Of a DNA stretch of 60,762 nt, positions 1-7,852 are shown piece by piece. Every line of letters starts with the position of its first letter. The first letter of the stretch is position 1. Origin of the DNA: a virus; the IMG/VR virus record IMGVR_UViG_3300043410_001129, positions 1 to 60,762 of that record; one strand, 5' to 3'. The notes beneath the pieces are model-generated. The model was not told the DNA's origin, did no database searches, and saw only the letters and a program-made list of their open reading frames with translations. A program made the position numbers and the translations under genes.

Positions 1-127
1 CCGCCACCGCTGGTGGATACCCAGACGGTGCCCGTGTAAACGCGCATTTCTGAGGCGGTCGTGTTGAAGTGCAGGGCGCCGGTCAGAAGTGAGTTGCCGT
101 CGTTGTCGACCGTGGGGTCGGTGGCCT
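1..127. repeat. 127-bp direct terminal repeat, left copy
   Basis: Bases 1-127 are identical to 60636-60762. Overlapping the copies gives a 60,635-bp circle, and the fibre reading frame passes through the junction without interruption. The exact length of 127 matches a k-mer often used by short-read assemblers, so I read it as an assembly overlap proving circularity or circular permutation, not as a packaged terminal repeat. Confidence 0.95.
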
Positions 128-815
128 TGGCTCCGAGGTAGCGGTCGTCGAAGTTGTCGTAGGCGAGTTCGGCTGCCGCTTGGGCGGTTGCGGCGTTTGA
201 GGCGCTGGTCGCTGCGGCAGATGCGGAGGATGCGGAGTTGGTGGCCGAGGTGGCAGAGGCCGTGGCGGAATTGGCCGATGCTGTGGCCGATGTTGCTGCG
301 GCTGATGCGGAGGAGGCGGATGAGGTCGCGGAGGCTGCGGCTGCTGTGGCTGATGCTGCTGCGGCGGCGGTTGCCGTGTTCAGGGCGGTGCCGTCGAGGA
401 CCACGGAGAACTTGGTGAGGTCAGGGGTGCTGCTCGAGCTGGTGTGCGCAGTGGTGCAGATGTAGGTCGAGTTCGAGGAGGTGACGACGTCGAGCTGCTC
501 GTAGGCGGTGGCAGTGGCGTGGGCGCCGCGCTGACGCAGGATGTAGGAGTTCGGGATCGTGAGCCAACCCGTGGTCGGGTCGATGAACACGCCAATGCGG
601 AACTCGAGGGCGCGGGTGGTCGAGTTGATGCGGAACTGGAAGAGTTCTTCGCGGAAGTTGCCGTCGTCGCCGAAGAGGTCGGAGAGCAGGTCGAAGACCG
701 TGCGGCCACCAAGTTCGCAGGCTTCCAGGTAGGCGTCGAGAATCCAGTCGCCGGTAGCGGCGCTGCGGAAGCGGAGCTGTTCGCCGGTGGGACGGGTCTG
801 ATTATCCAATGTCAT
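1..815 (-). CDS. Tail fibre protein, N-terminal part (continues at 60762-59810)
   Basis: Minus-strand frame starting at ATG 815 and open to base 1; across the circular junction it continues to 59810, giving a 546-residue protein. The first ~110 residues form a compact domain (GGRTVFDLLSDLF, FRIGVFIDPTTGWLTIP) that resembles the start of the fibre gene at 46056-47609, so it is probably the virion-attachment domain. Residues ~140-205 are almost pure Ala/Ser/Thr with alternating small residues, as in many phage fibre shafts. Because the frame has no stop inside the window edge it is easily missed. The start overlaps the end of the upstream 129-residue gene by 14 nt. Confidence 0.88.
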   Translation of the reverse strand, partial: MTLDNQTRPTGEQLRFRSAATGDWILDAYLEACELGGRTVFDLLSDLFGDDGNFREELFQFRINSTTRALEFRIGVFIDPTTGWLTIPNSYILRQRGAHATATAYEQLDVVTSSNSTYICTTAHTSSSSTPDLTKFSVVLDGTALNTATAAAAASATAAAASATSSASSASAAATSATASANSATASATSATNSASSASAAATSASNAATAQAAAELAYDNFDDRYLGAKATDPTVDNDGNSLLTGALHFNTTASEMRVYTGTVWVSTSGG

Positions 816-1191
816 CGCGGCGTCTCGTCATCTTGGAGAGTTCGCGCAGGAAGCGGAGGTCGCCTTCGAGTGTGTCGACTTTCTGTTGAAGGCTGCGCAG
901 GCCAGCGCCGATCTGGTTCTGGGCCTTCTGGATGTCGTCGTTCTGGCGAGCCATGCCCTCGGCGATGGCTGCGATGCGGGACTCGGCGGTTGTGAGCGTG
1001 TAGTCGAACTGCGTGGAGATCGCCGTGATGCGCTGGTCGATGTGTGGCGAGATGGCGTTGAGCAGCGCGTCGCGTTCCTCGGCGGAGAAGCGCGGCGAGG
1101 TCGAGAGGGCGGCGATCTGGGCGGAGACTTCGATAGCGACGATTTCGGCTACGAGTCTGCGGAAGTCTTCAGCGTCGCGGGCTTCAGCCAT
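802..1191 (-). CDS. Coiled-coil protein between portal and tail fibre
   Basis: 129 residues. The ATG at 1191 is preferred over a GTG at 1200 because GAGGAG sits 8 nt upstream; the start overlaps the end of the portal gene by 8 nt. The N-terminal half is acidic/helical and residues ~60-120 are rich in heptad-like hydrophobic positions (AQNQIGAGLRSLQQKVDTLE), indicating a coiled coil. The tail is very basic. No family is recognised. The position directly after the portal suggests a small structural or assembly protein; this is inference. Confidence 0.8.
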   Translation of the reverse strand: MAEARDAEDFRRLVAEIVAIEVSAQIAALSTSPRFSAEERDALLNAISPHIDQRITAISTQFDYTLTTAESRIAAIAEGMARQNDDIQKAQNQIGAGLRSLQQKVDTLEGDLRFLRELSKMTRRRDDIG

Positions 1192-3112
1192 TGGCGGCAC
1201 TCCTCATTGGGATCAGGTTGCCCTTCTGGACTTCCTGCTGGATGTCTTCTTGTGGCTGGACCGAGGCGCCGCGCATTTTTTCCATGATGGAAAGCTGCTG
1301 GGAGGGCGAGAGGCCGTTCTGCTGGAGCTGGTCGCGGCTGATGCGGAAGCGGTCCAGGTCGGTGATGCCCATGGCGCGGATGGCTTCTTCAGCCATCTGG
1401 CCCACGTTGTATTCCATGTTCAGGCCGGTCTGATTGATGATTTGGAGCATGTTGACCCACGTTTCGGCATTGCGCGTGGGTTCGAGCGGCAGGGTGCCGT
1501 CGATGACCAAGTAGTCGATCTCGCCTTGCAGGTCTTTGGTGACGTCGAAGTCGAGGTAGCCGTCCTGCACCATGGGGGCGAGTGCGTTCGGCATGTTGTC
1601 CTCGGGGACTTTGACTGAGCCGTTGTAGACGAGGGCGTCCTGGATATTAGCGACCATCATGCGCACGAGGGGGCGAATGTAGTTCGCGGAGGCGACGCGG
1701 GAGAGGACGCCGAGGCGCTGGGAGCCAAGTTGGGTCAGTCGCTGGATTTCGGTGGCCGTGCGGACGTCGGCTGTGGGCATACCTTGTTGCGCGTCCGAGG
1801 CGGCGGAGACCCGCTGCTTGAGGTCGGAGAGAGCGGCGATGTCATTCCAGTGGCCACGGGTGACGTCTGGGACTTGGGCAATGAAGACGCCGTCTCCGGG
1901 TTTGGAGCCGGGGAGAGTTCGGACGACGCCCCAGGGGTTTCGGTCGATGAGGTCGGAGACGCTGACTTGGGTGGGGTCGACGAAGATGAGATTGTTGAGA
2001 GCAGCCTGAACGTTGTCGATACGGCTCCGAAGAAGCCAAGTTGCGATGTCATGAAGCGGAAGAAGGATGTCATAGAGGGACTGCCCGTAGTTCTTGTGCG
2101 AGTCATTGAAGAGACTCCCCATGACCATCGGGAACTGTTGCCCGTATGGGTTGAGCTGGCAGCGGATGACGACGTTTTCGTCGAGGATTGTGACCACCAT
2201 CCAGATTTGGTCGATGGTCGGGACGCCGATCTCGTAGCCTGCGAGGCGCACCCAGCACTCGTCGATGACGCGGGAGTCACCGAGGGTGAAGAAGGTGTGG
2301 TTCATACGCTCGCGGGAAAGGGGCGAGGAGGGGTCGATGGAGAGGCCGCGACCGGCTTCCTGGTGCCAACGGTGCGCTTCCCAGCCAACTTTGTTGGTCG
2401 TCAGTCGGTGGCGGAGCTGCGGGTATTCGCGGAGTTTTGGGTATAGTCCGGTCTGGAGGAGGGCTGGGAAGGAGACGAAGTCTGTGAAGACGCAGTATTG
2501 CATCTTCTCCCAATCGCCCCAGTGGACGCGGGGGTCCGGGAAGACGCGGCGCGGGTCGAAGTTGATGATGTGGTTCTGGTTGGATTTCGCGTCCCAGATG
2601 AGCTTGGTGGGTGCGAAGCCGTAGCGGATGGAGTCCAGGAGGCACTGGGCGATGCGTGCTTCGCCCGCAGTGCGGCGCATCTGCTGGTGGAGGACGCGCT
2701 CAAGGATGAGGGAGGCGTTGCGGGATTTTCGGTTGAGGCCCTCGAGCTGGAACATTGGATTGCGGCCCGCAAGGGCCGCCATCATGTAGGTGAGAACGGT
2801 GTCTGCGATGGCGCGGGTATCGGCGATGACGGCCTTTTCGCGGAAGTCGGTGGCGTCTGGGCGGACATAGACGTCGTGTGCGCGGTCGGCCTCGAGCCAA
2901 TGGTCGTAGCGCTTGCTGATTTTGCGGTAGGACATGAGGGTGGCGGAGCGCACCCAGTCGACCAGGCGGAGTTCCTGCTCGTCGGTGAGGCGAGCGGAGA
3001 TGTCCTCGTAATTGAGGATGGCGTCCATGTGTTCGGAAAGGTCAACGATGGTGCCATCGTGAGCAATTCCAGACGCAGCATACTGGGCGTAACGATTGGT
3101 TTCTGTGGCCAT
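1184..3112 (-). CDS. Portal protein (podovirus type)
   Basis: 642 residues, the length expected for podoviral portals. It forms the dodecameric channel at the capsid vertex through which DNA is packaged and ejected. The identification rests on its place immediately after the large terminase, its length, and conserved-looking segments such as NFDPRRVFPDPRVHWGDWEKM, QLNPYGQQFPMVMGS, the long helical 'clip/stem' stretch with NYGQSLYDILLPLHDIATWLLRSRID and an NNLIFVDPTQV segment, typical of the P22/pelagiphage-like portal lineage. Residues ~470-520 (SDAQQGMPTADVRTATEIQ) match the pre-crown region of such portals. The C-terminus is Gln-rich. The start is an ATG; 42 nt separate it from the terminase gene. 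Confidence 0.9.
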   Translation of the reverse strand: MATETNRYAQYAASGIAHDGTIVDLSEHMDAILNYEDISARLTDEQELRLVDWVRSATLMSYRKISKRYDHWLEADRAHDVYVRPDATDFREKAVIADTRAIADTVLTYMMAALAGRNPMFQLEGLNRKSRNASLILERVLHQQMRRTAGEARIAQCLLDSIRYGFAPTKLIWDAKSNQNHIINFDPRRVFPDPRVHWGDWEKMQYCVFTDFVSFPALLQTGLYPKLREYPQLRHRLTTNKVGWEAHRWHQEAGRGLSIDPSSPLSRERMNHTFFTLGDSRVIDECWVRLAGYEIGVPTIDQIWMVVTILDENVVIRCQLNPYGQQFPMVMGSLFNDSHKNYGQSLYDILLPLHDIATWLLRSRIDNVQAALNNLIFVDPTQVSVSDLIDRNPWGVVRTLPGSKPGDGVFIAQVPDVTRGHWNDIAALSDLKQRVSAASDAQQGMPTADVRTATEIQRLTQLGSQRLGVLSRVASANYIRPLVRMMVANIQDALVYNGSVKVPEDNMPNALAPMVQDGYLDFDVTKDLQGEIDYLVIDGTLPLEPTRNAETWVNMLQIINQTGLNMEYNVGQMAEEAIRAMGITDLDRFRISRDQLQQNGLSPSQQLSIMEKMRGASVQPQEDIQQEVQKGNLIPMRSAANG

Positions 3113-3154
3113 GGGGGGATATTGCCGATCTGGGGTGGTTGGGTCGTCCCTGTT

Positions 3155-4813
3155 TTATTGGCCCCAGCCACGGAAAGTGGGGAGCGAGGGGGCGAGTTTC
3201 TGGCGTAGGGAGTCGGTGAACTTGGGGGCCAATGAGTTGAGGGAAGAGAAGGGGCTGATGGACAGGTCCATCATCTCGGGGGTAACGGCTTGGCGTGAGA
3301 GGACGTCCAGGCCCATGGAGAGCATGTCGATCTGGTCGTCGTGGGTGGAGTTGGGGAACTCGACGCACTCCTGGAGGAAGGTGTCGAGCCAAAGGGCCTG
3401 GGAGGGGAGGAGGACGCGCCCGCCCTGGATCATGGGGGTGACCGTGAGGAGGCGGGTGATTTTGTCGGTGGAGACCTTGTGGGGGATGATCGAAAGGCCG
3501 GACTCGCGGCGGAGTTCCTGGATGACGGATTGGCCCGAGGATTTGTCTTCGATGTAGATGGCGCGGAGACCCTTGCCTCTCCACTGGGTGTTGAGGTGAA
3601 TGAGTTTGCGCTTGAGGTCCGGGTATTCAATGCGCTTGCGGAAGACGTCGAGGAGATAGATGTCGGCGTTGTGGTGCAGGCCGAAGACGCCAATGGCAGT
3701 GGGATCGTTCTGGTCGCCGGACTTGTAGGCGGAGTCGACCGAGATGATGATGGACTGGAAGTCGGTGGAGATGTCGACGTCGGCGGGGTTGTAGTAGCGC
3801 CACCAGTCGGTCTTGAGGACGTTACCGCCCCGGATGTAGGGGGACTGCTGGTAGAGCGCGGCGAACTCGCGTTCGTTGAGCTGGCGCTTGCGGTGCAGGT
3901 CGTCGAGGGGGAAGCGCTCGGGCCAGAGGGCGACCTCGCGTTTGCGGGTGACCCATTGCTCCTTTTCGGGGAGCTGGTGGCACGGATAGGACTTGAGGTA
4001 GAGCGGGTCGTCCTCGGGGAGGTGGCAGCGCTTGATCTTGACGTCTGTGTCGACGTCTCGGATGGCGGGGAAGTTGATGTGAAGCCAACGGCCAGAGGAC
4101 CAATCTGAGGACTTCATGAGGCGCCCGGCGAGGTCGTCTGGGTGCCAGCGCGTGAGGATGACGATTTCGATGGGGTCGTCGCCGGAGCTGGTGGGTTCTT
4201 TGCGGTTCTCGAGGGAGGAGACGTAGAAATCCCAGACGCGGTTGCGGTAGGTGGTGGACTCGGCCTCGGCGCGGTTTTTGACGGGGTCGTCGATGAGGAG
4301 AAGGTTGGCGGGGCGGCCTGTGGTTGAGCCGGATACACCGCAGCCAAAGTAGGAGCCGCCCCCGTCATGGGTGGCGGAGTTCTGGGTCATCCAGTCGTTC
4401 TTGGCGCGGGTGTCGGTGCGGAGGGCGAAACGCGGGAAAGTGAGGGTGTGGTCGGGGTGGGTGACGTAATTGCGGACCTTTTGGCCAAAGGTGTTGGAGA
4501 GATCGGAGGAGTATGAGGTGGATAGGACGTGGCGACGGGGGTCGCGGCCCATGTAATAGGCCGTGAAGAGGTGGGTCACGAGCGTGGATTTGCCGTGGCG
4601 GGGCGGCATGTTGATCAGGACGCGGGTGATTTTGCGGTCACCAATGCGGAGCGTGCCCTTTTCGAGCTTGTCGAGGACGTCGATGATCTGGAGGTGGAAG
4701 CTGGCGAGTTCGAAGGCTGGCTCCATGAGCTTGACGTAGCCAAGGAACGAGTCGGAGGCTTCTTCCAGGGCGAGCAGGCGCTTGGCTGCGGAGCGGATGT
4801 CAGGTTCAGACAT
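3155..4813 (-). CDS. terL: Terminase large subunit
   Basis: 552 residues. The packaging motor ATPase and headful nuclease. The N-terminal ATPase has a Walker A motif MPPRHGKS at residues 69-76 and Walker B LLLIDD at 171-176. The C-terminal RNase H-like nuclease has the expected acidic residues: D360 in ISVDSAY, E422/D423 in YIEDKSSG and D492/D493/D496 in HDDQIDMLS. All key residues are present, so it is expected to be active. Its start overlaps the end of the upstream 124-residue gene by 8 nt, showing tight operon organisation. Confidence 0.96.
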   Translation of the reverse strand: MSEPDIRSAAKRLLALEEASDSFLGYVKLMEPAFELASFHLQIIDVLDKLEKGTLRIGDRKITRVLINMPPRHGKSTLVTHLFTAYYMGRDPRRHVLSTSYSSDLSNTFGQKVRNYVTHPDHTLTFPRFALRTDTRAKNDWMTQNSATHDGGGSYFGCGVSGSTTGRPANLLLIDDPVKNRAEAESTTYRNRVWDFYVSSLENRKEPTSSGDDPIEIVILTRWHPDDLAGRLMKSSDWSSGRWLHINFPAIRDVDTDVKIKRCHLPEDDPLYLKSYPCHQLPEKEQWVTRKREVALWPERFPLDDLHRKRQLNEREFAALYQQSPYIRGGNVLKTDWWRYYNPADVDISTDFQSIIISVDSAYKSGDQNDPTAIGVFGLHHNADIYLLDVFRKRIEYPDLKRKLIHLNTQWRGKGLRAIYIEDKSSGQSVIQELRRESGLSIIPHKVSTDKITRLLTVTPMIQGGRVLLPSQALWLDTFLQECVEFPNSTHDDQIDMLSMGLDVLSRQAVTPEMMDLSISPFSSLNSLAPKFTDSLRQKLAPSLPTFRGWGQ

Positions 4814-5180
4814 GGCGTTTTGTGTCTTTCTTGGGAACGTAGGTGTCCAGGTCGTGGTAGCCCTCGATGAAAAGGGGCACTCCGAGCTTGTTGGTGCGTC
4901 TGCGAGCGGACTGGCGCCTGCGCATGAGGCGGTAATATTCGGGAGAGAAGGTCTCCACGCCTGGGGGCATGGGGTAGCGATTGTGAATTGGGTCGATTGA
5001 ATAGGTCCAGTTGGGTCTTGGGCGTGGGTGCGGTGCCTTTTTGGTGGTGATTACCGTGAACCAATGGTCGTCGATGGTGTGAAGCTGCGAGGGATCGACG
5101 CCGTATCGCTTGCAATGGCGCACAATGTCTTCTGGGGTGCGGGGAACCTGGTCTTTGTAGAGAAGGCGAGGCATGGTCAT
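4806..5180 (-). CDS. Hypothetical protein between TerS and TerL
   Basis: 124 residues from ATG 5180; a second ATG at 5174 and a TTG at 5240 are alternatives because no clear Shine-Dalgarno sequence is visible. The protein is basic, with an Arg cluster RRRQSARRRTNKLG near residue 95-108 and several Pro/His segments. No known family is recognised. Being sandwiched between the two terminase genes with an 8-nt overlap into TerL, a packaging or DNA-binding accessory role is plausible but not shown. Confidence 0.72.
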   Translation of the reverse strand: MTMPRLLYKDQVPRTPEDIVRHCKRYGVDPSQLHTIDDHWFTVITTKKAPHPRPRPNWTYSIDPIHNRYPMPPGVETFSPEYYRLMRRRQSARRRTNKLGVPLFIEGYHDLDTYVPKKDTKRHV

Positions 5181-5267
5181 CACTACGGTTTTGCTAAAAA
5201 CAGCGCGGGCAGTGGGGATGGCGAACGGCTGGGACTCCAACGGCGGCCCGACCCCTACCGCCCCCCC

Positions 5268-5690
5268 CTATGCCTGCGCGTCGAGCGGGTCGTGGGCGAG
5301 GTCTGGCTCGGATGCTGGCAGGTCTGCTGGCAGGTCCGAAGGGAAAGCATCAGGAATTGCTTGCAATTCCAGATGCTTAGGGCTGGCAGTGCTATCCTTC
5401 GGAGGAATAGCATCGCCGATTAGTTCTCGAAGCTGAGCTTTGCTCATCTTCGAGAGATCATGGTGGTGGTGAACGTGTTGTTCAGCGTAAGACGCTGAGA
5501 TTTCAGGCAAAACTTTTGAGAGTAAAACTCTCGATGCAGCGACTCTTGCCATCGTGTCCTTGCGATTTGGGTCGATTTTGCCTTCGGCAATGTCACCCAA
5601 CGCATCAATCGCGGCATGAGCGCGATGCAAGACCTTGCGCCTGAGTCTGCGCACTTCGTCAGCTGAAAGCTCGACAGACCTCGTGGCCAT
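5268..5690 (-). CDS. terS: Probable terminase small subunit
   Basis: 140 residues from ATG 5690, chosen because GGAG lies 8 nt upstream; the frame is open further upstream but without a good ribosome site. A helical core (RRKVLHRAHAAIDALGDIAEG, then ARVAASRVLLSKVLPE) resembles the small-terminase pattern of helix plus 'AAxxLL' helix. The C-terminal half contains a HHHH run and a repeated DLPADLPA, encoded by a DNA repeat similar to those near the integrase. Small terminases recognise pac/cos DNA and stimulate TerL; the assignment relies mostly on position, first in the late operon. Confidence 0.6.
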   Translation of the reverse strand: MATRSVELSADEVRRLRRKVLHRAHAAIDALGDIAEGKIDPNRKDTMARVAASRVLLSKVLPEISASYAEQHVHHHHDLSKMSKAQLRELIGDAIPPKDSTASPKHLELQAIPDAFPSDLPADLPASEPDLAHDPLDAQA

Positions 5691-5746
5691 CACAAAAACT
5701 CCGTTTTCTACCATCGGCACTTTAGCGTTGGATTTTTTTACACGTC

Positions 5747-5804
5747 GTCCCTGAAAGGGACTGAAGGGAATAAAGGGGAGGCAAATCGGCCAGTCCGATG
5801 CCTC
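5747..5804 (+). promoter_or_regulatory. Two-hairpin leader element, copy A
   Basis: Hairpin 1 is GTCCC-TGAAA-GGGAC (5747-5761), followed directly by TGAAGGGAATA, then hairpin 2: GAGGC (5778-5782) plus ATCGG pairing with CCGAT plus GCCTC (5795-5804) with a 2-nt bulge. The same arrangement recurs at 5835, 6763 and 8410. This copy has no U-run after hairpin 2, so it is not a simple terminator. Copy B begins 30 nt later. Confidence 0.65.
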
Positions 5805-5834
5805 GAAACCCTCTCTCCCACAGACATTGCGAAT

Positions 5835-5880
5835 GTCCCGAAGGGACTGAGGGGAATAGAAGCGAGGCCAATTCGGTCTC
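5835..5880 (+). promoter_or_regulatory. Two-hairpin leader element, copy B
   Basis: Hairpin 1 is GTCCC-GAA-GGGAC (5835-5847), linker TGAGGGGAATA, hairpin 2 GAGGCC-AATTC-GGTCTC (5864-5880, one G-U pair). It ends 25 nt before the ATG of the first early gene. No U-run follows, so regulation at RNA level (translation, processing or antitermination) is more likely than termination for this copy. Confidence 0.65.
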
Positions 5881-5905
5881 AACCAACCCCGAAAGGATTA
5901 CGATC

Positions 5906-6304
5906 ATGCTGAATACGATTCACCCCGTTCTCGTTGCTGAAGGCAACGTTGTGAAGCGCAAAGACGGTTCCACCGTTGCTCGTCCTTTGGCCATCTGCAC
6001 CGAAGGTGGCTTCTGCGTCAAAGTGAAGGGCGACTACGTCGCCGTCGATCCCATCGCTGCCAATCGTGTTTCGGTCTCCGACCGCAAGGTCACATTGGCC
6101 CGATACGCAAAGCTGGCTGACATTCAGCCGAAGGCTGAGAAGGTTCCTGCCAAGCCCGAAGCCAAGCCAGTCGCAAAGCGACTGACCAAGACGGTCAAGC
6201 CGAAGGCTAAGGCCGAAGCGACCGAAGCCCTTGGCTTCAGCAAGCAGTTCGGTATCAGCGAAGCTGATGCTCGCAAAATCCTCGCAATCCTGACTGGCAA
6301 GTGA
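5906..6304 (+). CDS. Hypothetical basic protein with Lys/Ala/Pro linker
   Basis: 132 residues; ATG at 5906 with GAAAGGA upstream. Residues ~1-70 look like a small beta-rich domain (VAEGNVVKRKDGSTVARPLAI, GGFCVKVKGDYVAVDP). Residues ~75-105 are a Lys/Ala/Pro/Glu-rich histone-H1-like linker and the last ~25 residues form a helical segment ending GISEADARKILAILTGK. No known family is recognised. As first gene of the early operon, behind two leader elements, an early host-takeover or DNA-binding role is possible; this is inference. Confidence 0.8.
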   Translation: MLNTIHPVLVAEGNVVKRKDGSTVARPLAICTEGGFCVKVKGDYVAVDPIAANRVSVSDRKVTLARYAKLADIQPKAEKVPAKPEAKPVAKRLTKTVKPKAKAEATEALGFSKQFGISEADARKILAILTGK

Positions 6305-6312
6305 GGTGTGTC

Positions 6313-6501
6313 ATGAGCAATCGCGAAGAACTCACCAATCGCGTCGACCTCCTTCAGGAGGTCGTTCGCACTCTCCGCTCAGATCGCAACTTCTGGCTTC
6401 GCCAGAAAGACTTCAAGCGTGTCGCTGACATACGTCGACGTCTAAAACACGCTGAAGAACGACTGGCGATGTGCCTCCACTACTTGCCAAGCGCAGCCTA
6501 A
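6313..6501 (+). CDS. Small helical hypothetical protein
   Basis: 62 residues; ATG at 6313 with GAGGTG upstream. Charged and probably one long helical hairpin (REELTNRVDLLQEVVRTLRS; RVADIRRRLKHAEERLAMCL). Eight nucleotides follow the preceding gene, and a strong terminator follows. No family recognised. Confidence 0.75.
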   Translation: MSNREELTNRVDLLQEVVRTLRSDRNFWLRQKDFKRVADIRRRLKHAEERLAMCLHYLPSAA

Positions 6502-6508
6502 TCGCATA

Positions 6509-6537
6509 GGGCCACCCTTCGGGGTGGCCCTTTTTTT
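6509..6537 (+). terminator. Rho-independent terminator
   Basis: Perfect 9-bp GC stem GGGCCACCC / GGGTGGCCC with a TTCG tetraloop, followed by seven T residues. Ends transcription of the first two early genes or acts as an attenuator for the genes after it. Confidence 0.93.
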
Positions 6538-6568
6538 CGTTTCCACGTCCCATTACAGGAGCCTAATC

Positions 6569-6658
6569 ATGAGCGAGACTTTGCAGACCATTGCCGAAGG
6601 CATTGCCTTCAGCTGTTTCATGACCATGATCTTTGCCGTGTTCTTCATCGCGTTTTGA
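6569..6658 (+). CDS. 29-residue membrane peptide
   Basis: ATG at 6569, preceded by ACAGGAG. After a short polar start (MSETLQTIAEG) the rest is a single hydrophobic segment (IAFSCFMTMIFAVFFIAF) ending at TGA. Small single-TM peptides are common in phage early regions, but no specific function can be given. Confidence 0.65.
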   Translation: MSETLQTIAEGIAFSCFMTMIFAVFFIAF

Positions 6659-6668
6659 GGTCCACGAC

Positions 6669-6764
6669 ATGATCCACGACGACGACGTGTGGCCTCTCAT
6701 CAAGGTCACGGCTTTCACGACAGCCGTTCTGATGACCCTCATCTATATCGCCTTTACTCGTTAG
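6669..6764 (+). CDS. 31-residue membrane peptide
   Basis: ATG at 6669. It starts with an acidic MIHDDDVWP and continues as a hydrophobic segment (TTAVLMTLIYIAF) ending in TR and TAG. The stop codon overlaps the first base of the leader element copy C. It lies 10 nt after the previous membrane peptide, suggesting a pair. Confidence 0.6.
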   Translation: MIHDDDVWPLIKVTAFTTAVLMTLIYIAFTR

Positions 6765-6822
6765 TCCCCGAAGGGGACTGAAGGGAATAACTGTGCCTCG
6801 CCGATCAACGGCGGGGCTTTTT
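6763..6822 (+). promoter_or_regulatory. Two-hairpin leader element, copy C, with terminator
   Basis: Hairpin 1 AGTCCCC-GAA-GGGGACT (6763-6779), linker GAAGGGAATAA, hairpin 2 GCCTCGCCG-ATCAA-CGGCGGGGC (6795-6817) followed by TTTTT. Here hairpin 2 is a bona fide intrinsic terminator, 28 nt before the next ATG, so the unit has the form of an attenuator. Confidence 0.75.
6795..6822 (+). terminator. Terminator hairpin within element C
   Basis: 9-bp stem (one T-G pair) with ATCAA loop and five T residues; part of the repeated leader unit. Confidence 0.85.
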
Positions 6823-6845
6823 CTGTTACACGAAAGGATATTTCC

Positions 6846-7085
6846 ATGTTCAACGACATCACGGCTCTTCGAGCCATCTCTATTGCCGCTTACGTTTCCA
6901 GCACAATTATGACCTGCGTTGCTGTCCTCGACGACGCATGGCCTCAAGCCAGCTTCTGGGTTCTCACGTTGATCCTCAACGTGTTGATCGACCGCAACTC
7001 GGAGTCAACGACAATCCACCTCGTGATTACAAGCGACGAGCCAGCCACCATCACTGGCTACACTGTCCCGAAGGGTCACGAATAA
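6846..7085 (+). CDS. Small membrane protein
   Basis: 79 residues; CGAAAGGATATTTCC precedes the ATG. Two hydrophobic segments are visible (about residues 8-30, AISIAAYVSSTIMTCVAVL, and 36-50, FWVLTLILNVLI) separated by DDAWPQAS, then a polar tail (SDEPATITGY). No family recognised. The stop codon TAA overlaps the start of the next gene. Confidence 0.75.
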   Translation: MFNDITALRAISIAAYVSSTIMTCVAVLDDAWPQASFWVLTLILNVLIDRNSESTTIHLVITSDEPATITGYTVPKGHE

Positions 7086-7513
7086 TGCAAACCTTCATGC
7101 CCTATGTGACCTTCGCGACGAGTGCCAACTGCCTCGACAACAAGCGTCTCAACAAGCAAATCACCGAGTGTCGCCAGATCATGCGTGCCCTGGCACGCAA
7201 ACGTCTTGGCATGAAAGCAGGGTGGCAAAGCCACCCTGCGGTTCTCATGTGGGAAGGCCACCTCGGTTCGCTCCAAGCGTATCACAACTGTTGCGTTAGA
7301 GCGTGGTGGGACCGTGGCTACAACAGCCACACGATGCTCGCCATTCACGGATTGCACGACGACGACTTGCCGTCGTGGGTCGGAGACCTTCGCCTTCACG
7401 TCTCCCACCAAGCCAATCTGGTTCGCAAAGACCCAGACCACTACGGGCCGCTGTTTCCATACGTCGACCCGTCACTCCCCTACTACTGGCCAACACAAGG
7501 AGAAGCCAAATGA
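7085..7513 (+). CDS. Pyr_excise / MSMEG_6728-type protein
   Basis: 142 residues. It matches the pattern of the MSMEG_6728-type group related to T4 endonuclease V (pyrimidine dimer glycosylase): N-terminal MQTFMPYVTFATSANCLDNK, a basic helix (RLNKQITECRQIMRAL), GWQSHPAVLMWEGHLGSLQAYH, and the C-terminal signature LPSWVGDLRLHVSHQANLVR followed by KDPDHYGPLFPY and a LPYYWP end. T4 endonuclease V cuts at UV-induced cyclobutane dimers; whether this branch does so is not established. The gene overlaps both neighbours by 1-4 nt, typical of translational coupling. Confidence 0.85.
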   Translation: MQTFMPYVTFATSANCLDNKRLNKQITECRQIMRALARKRLGMKAGWQSHPAVLMWEGHLGSLQAYHNCCVRAWWDRGYNSHTMLAIHGLHDDDLPSWVGDLRLHVSHQANLVRKDPDHYGPLFPYVDPSLPYYWPTQGEAK

Positions 7514-7833
7514 ACCACACCATCAAGACTGCCGACGAATTGCGTGACGCCTCTCACGAGTTTGCACGCCTCATTCAGAAATCACTCGAACAGATGGCAC
7601 CAATCTGGAAAGAGCGTGGCTACAGAGACGCCGACGTGTTGAAGGTCAGCACCTCTGCCCTTGGCAGCATGATCGGGATGATGTGCGGCACGACAGGCGT
7701 TGAGGACGAGGCTCATGTTCCAGGACTGATGGATGCCCTTAAGCCACTGGCTATCTCGTCTTACGAGAAAACCATGCTGGTCCTGAGCCTGACCTGCGAA
7801 GAAGAACTCGACGAAGAAACCACTGCCCACTAA
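7510..7833 (+). CDS. Hypothetical protein
   Basis: 107 residues; ATG at 7510 overlaps the previous stop. Mostly helical, with a central segment ADVLKVSTSALGSMIGMMCG and an acidic C-terminus (CEEELDEETTAH). Not recognised. The size and composition resemble the small helical protein at 10520-10810, also an early-region protein with a helical body, but no clear sequence similarity was found. Confidence 0.78.
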   Translation: MNHTIKTADELRDASHEFARLIQKSLEQMAPIWKERGYRDADVLKVSTSALGSMIGMMCGTTGVEDEAHVPGLMDALKPLAISSYEKTMLVLSLTCEEELDEETTAH

Positions 7834-7852
7834 CGCATTAGGAGACATTGCG

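Larger units (their letters stand above)
5691..5905. promoter_or_regulatory. Divergent intergenic region between late and early operons
   Basis: 215 bp without a convincing gene, lying between the first late gene (minus, 5690) and the first early gene (plus, 5906). It should contain the promoters for both directions, but I could not assign confident -35/-10 boxes; a T7 run at 5733-5739 is the only AT-rich patch. It holds two tandem copies (A and B) of the two-hairpin element listed separately. Confidence 0.6.

Noticed and set aside
380-712. Ser/Thr/Pro-rich minus-strand ORF inside the fibre region
   Set aside because: It is a frame-shifted shadow of the real fibre gene (ATG 815) and lacks a ribosome site.
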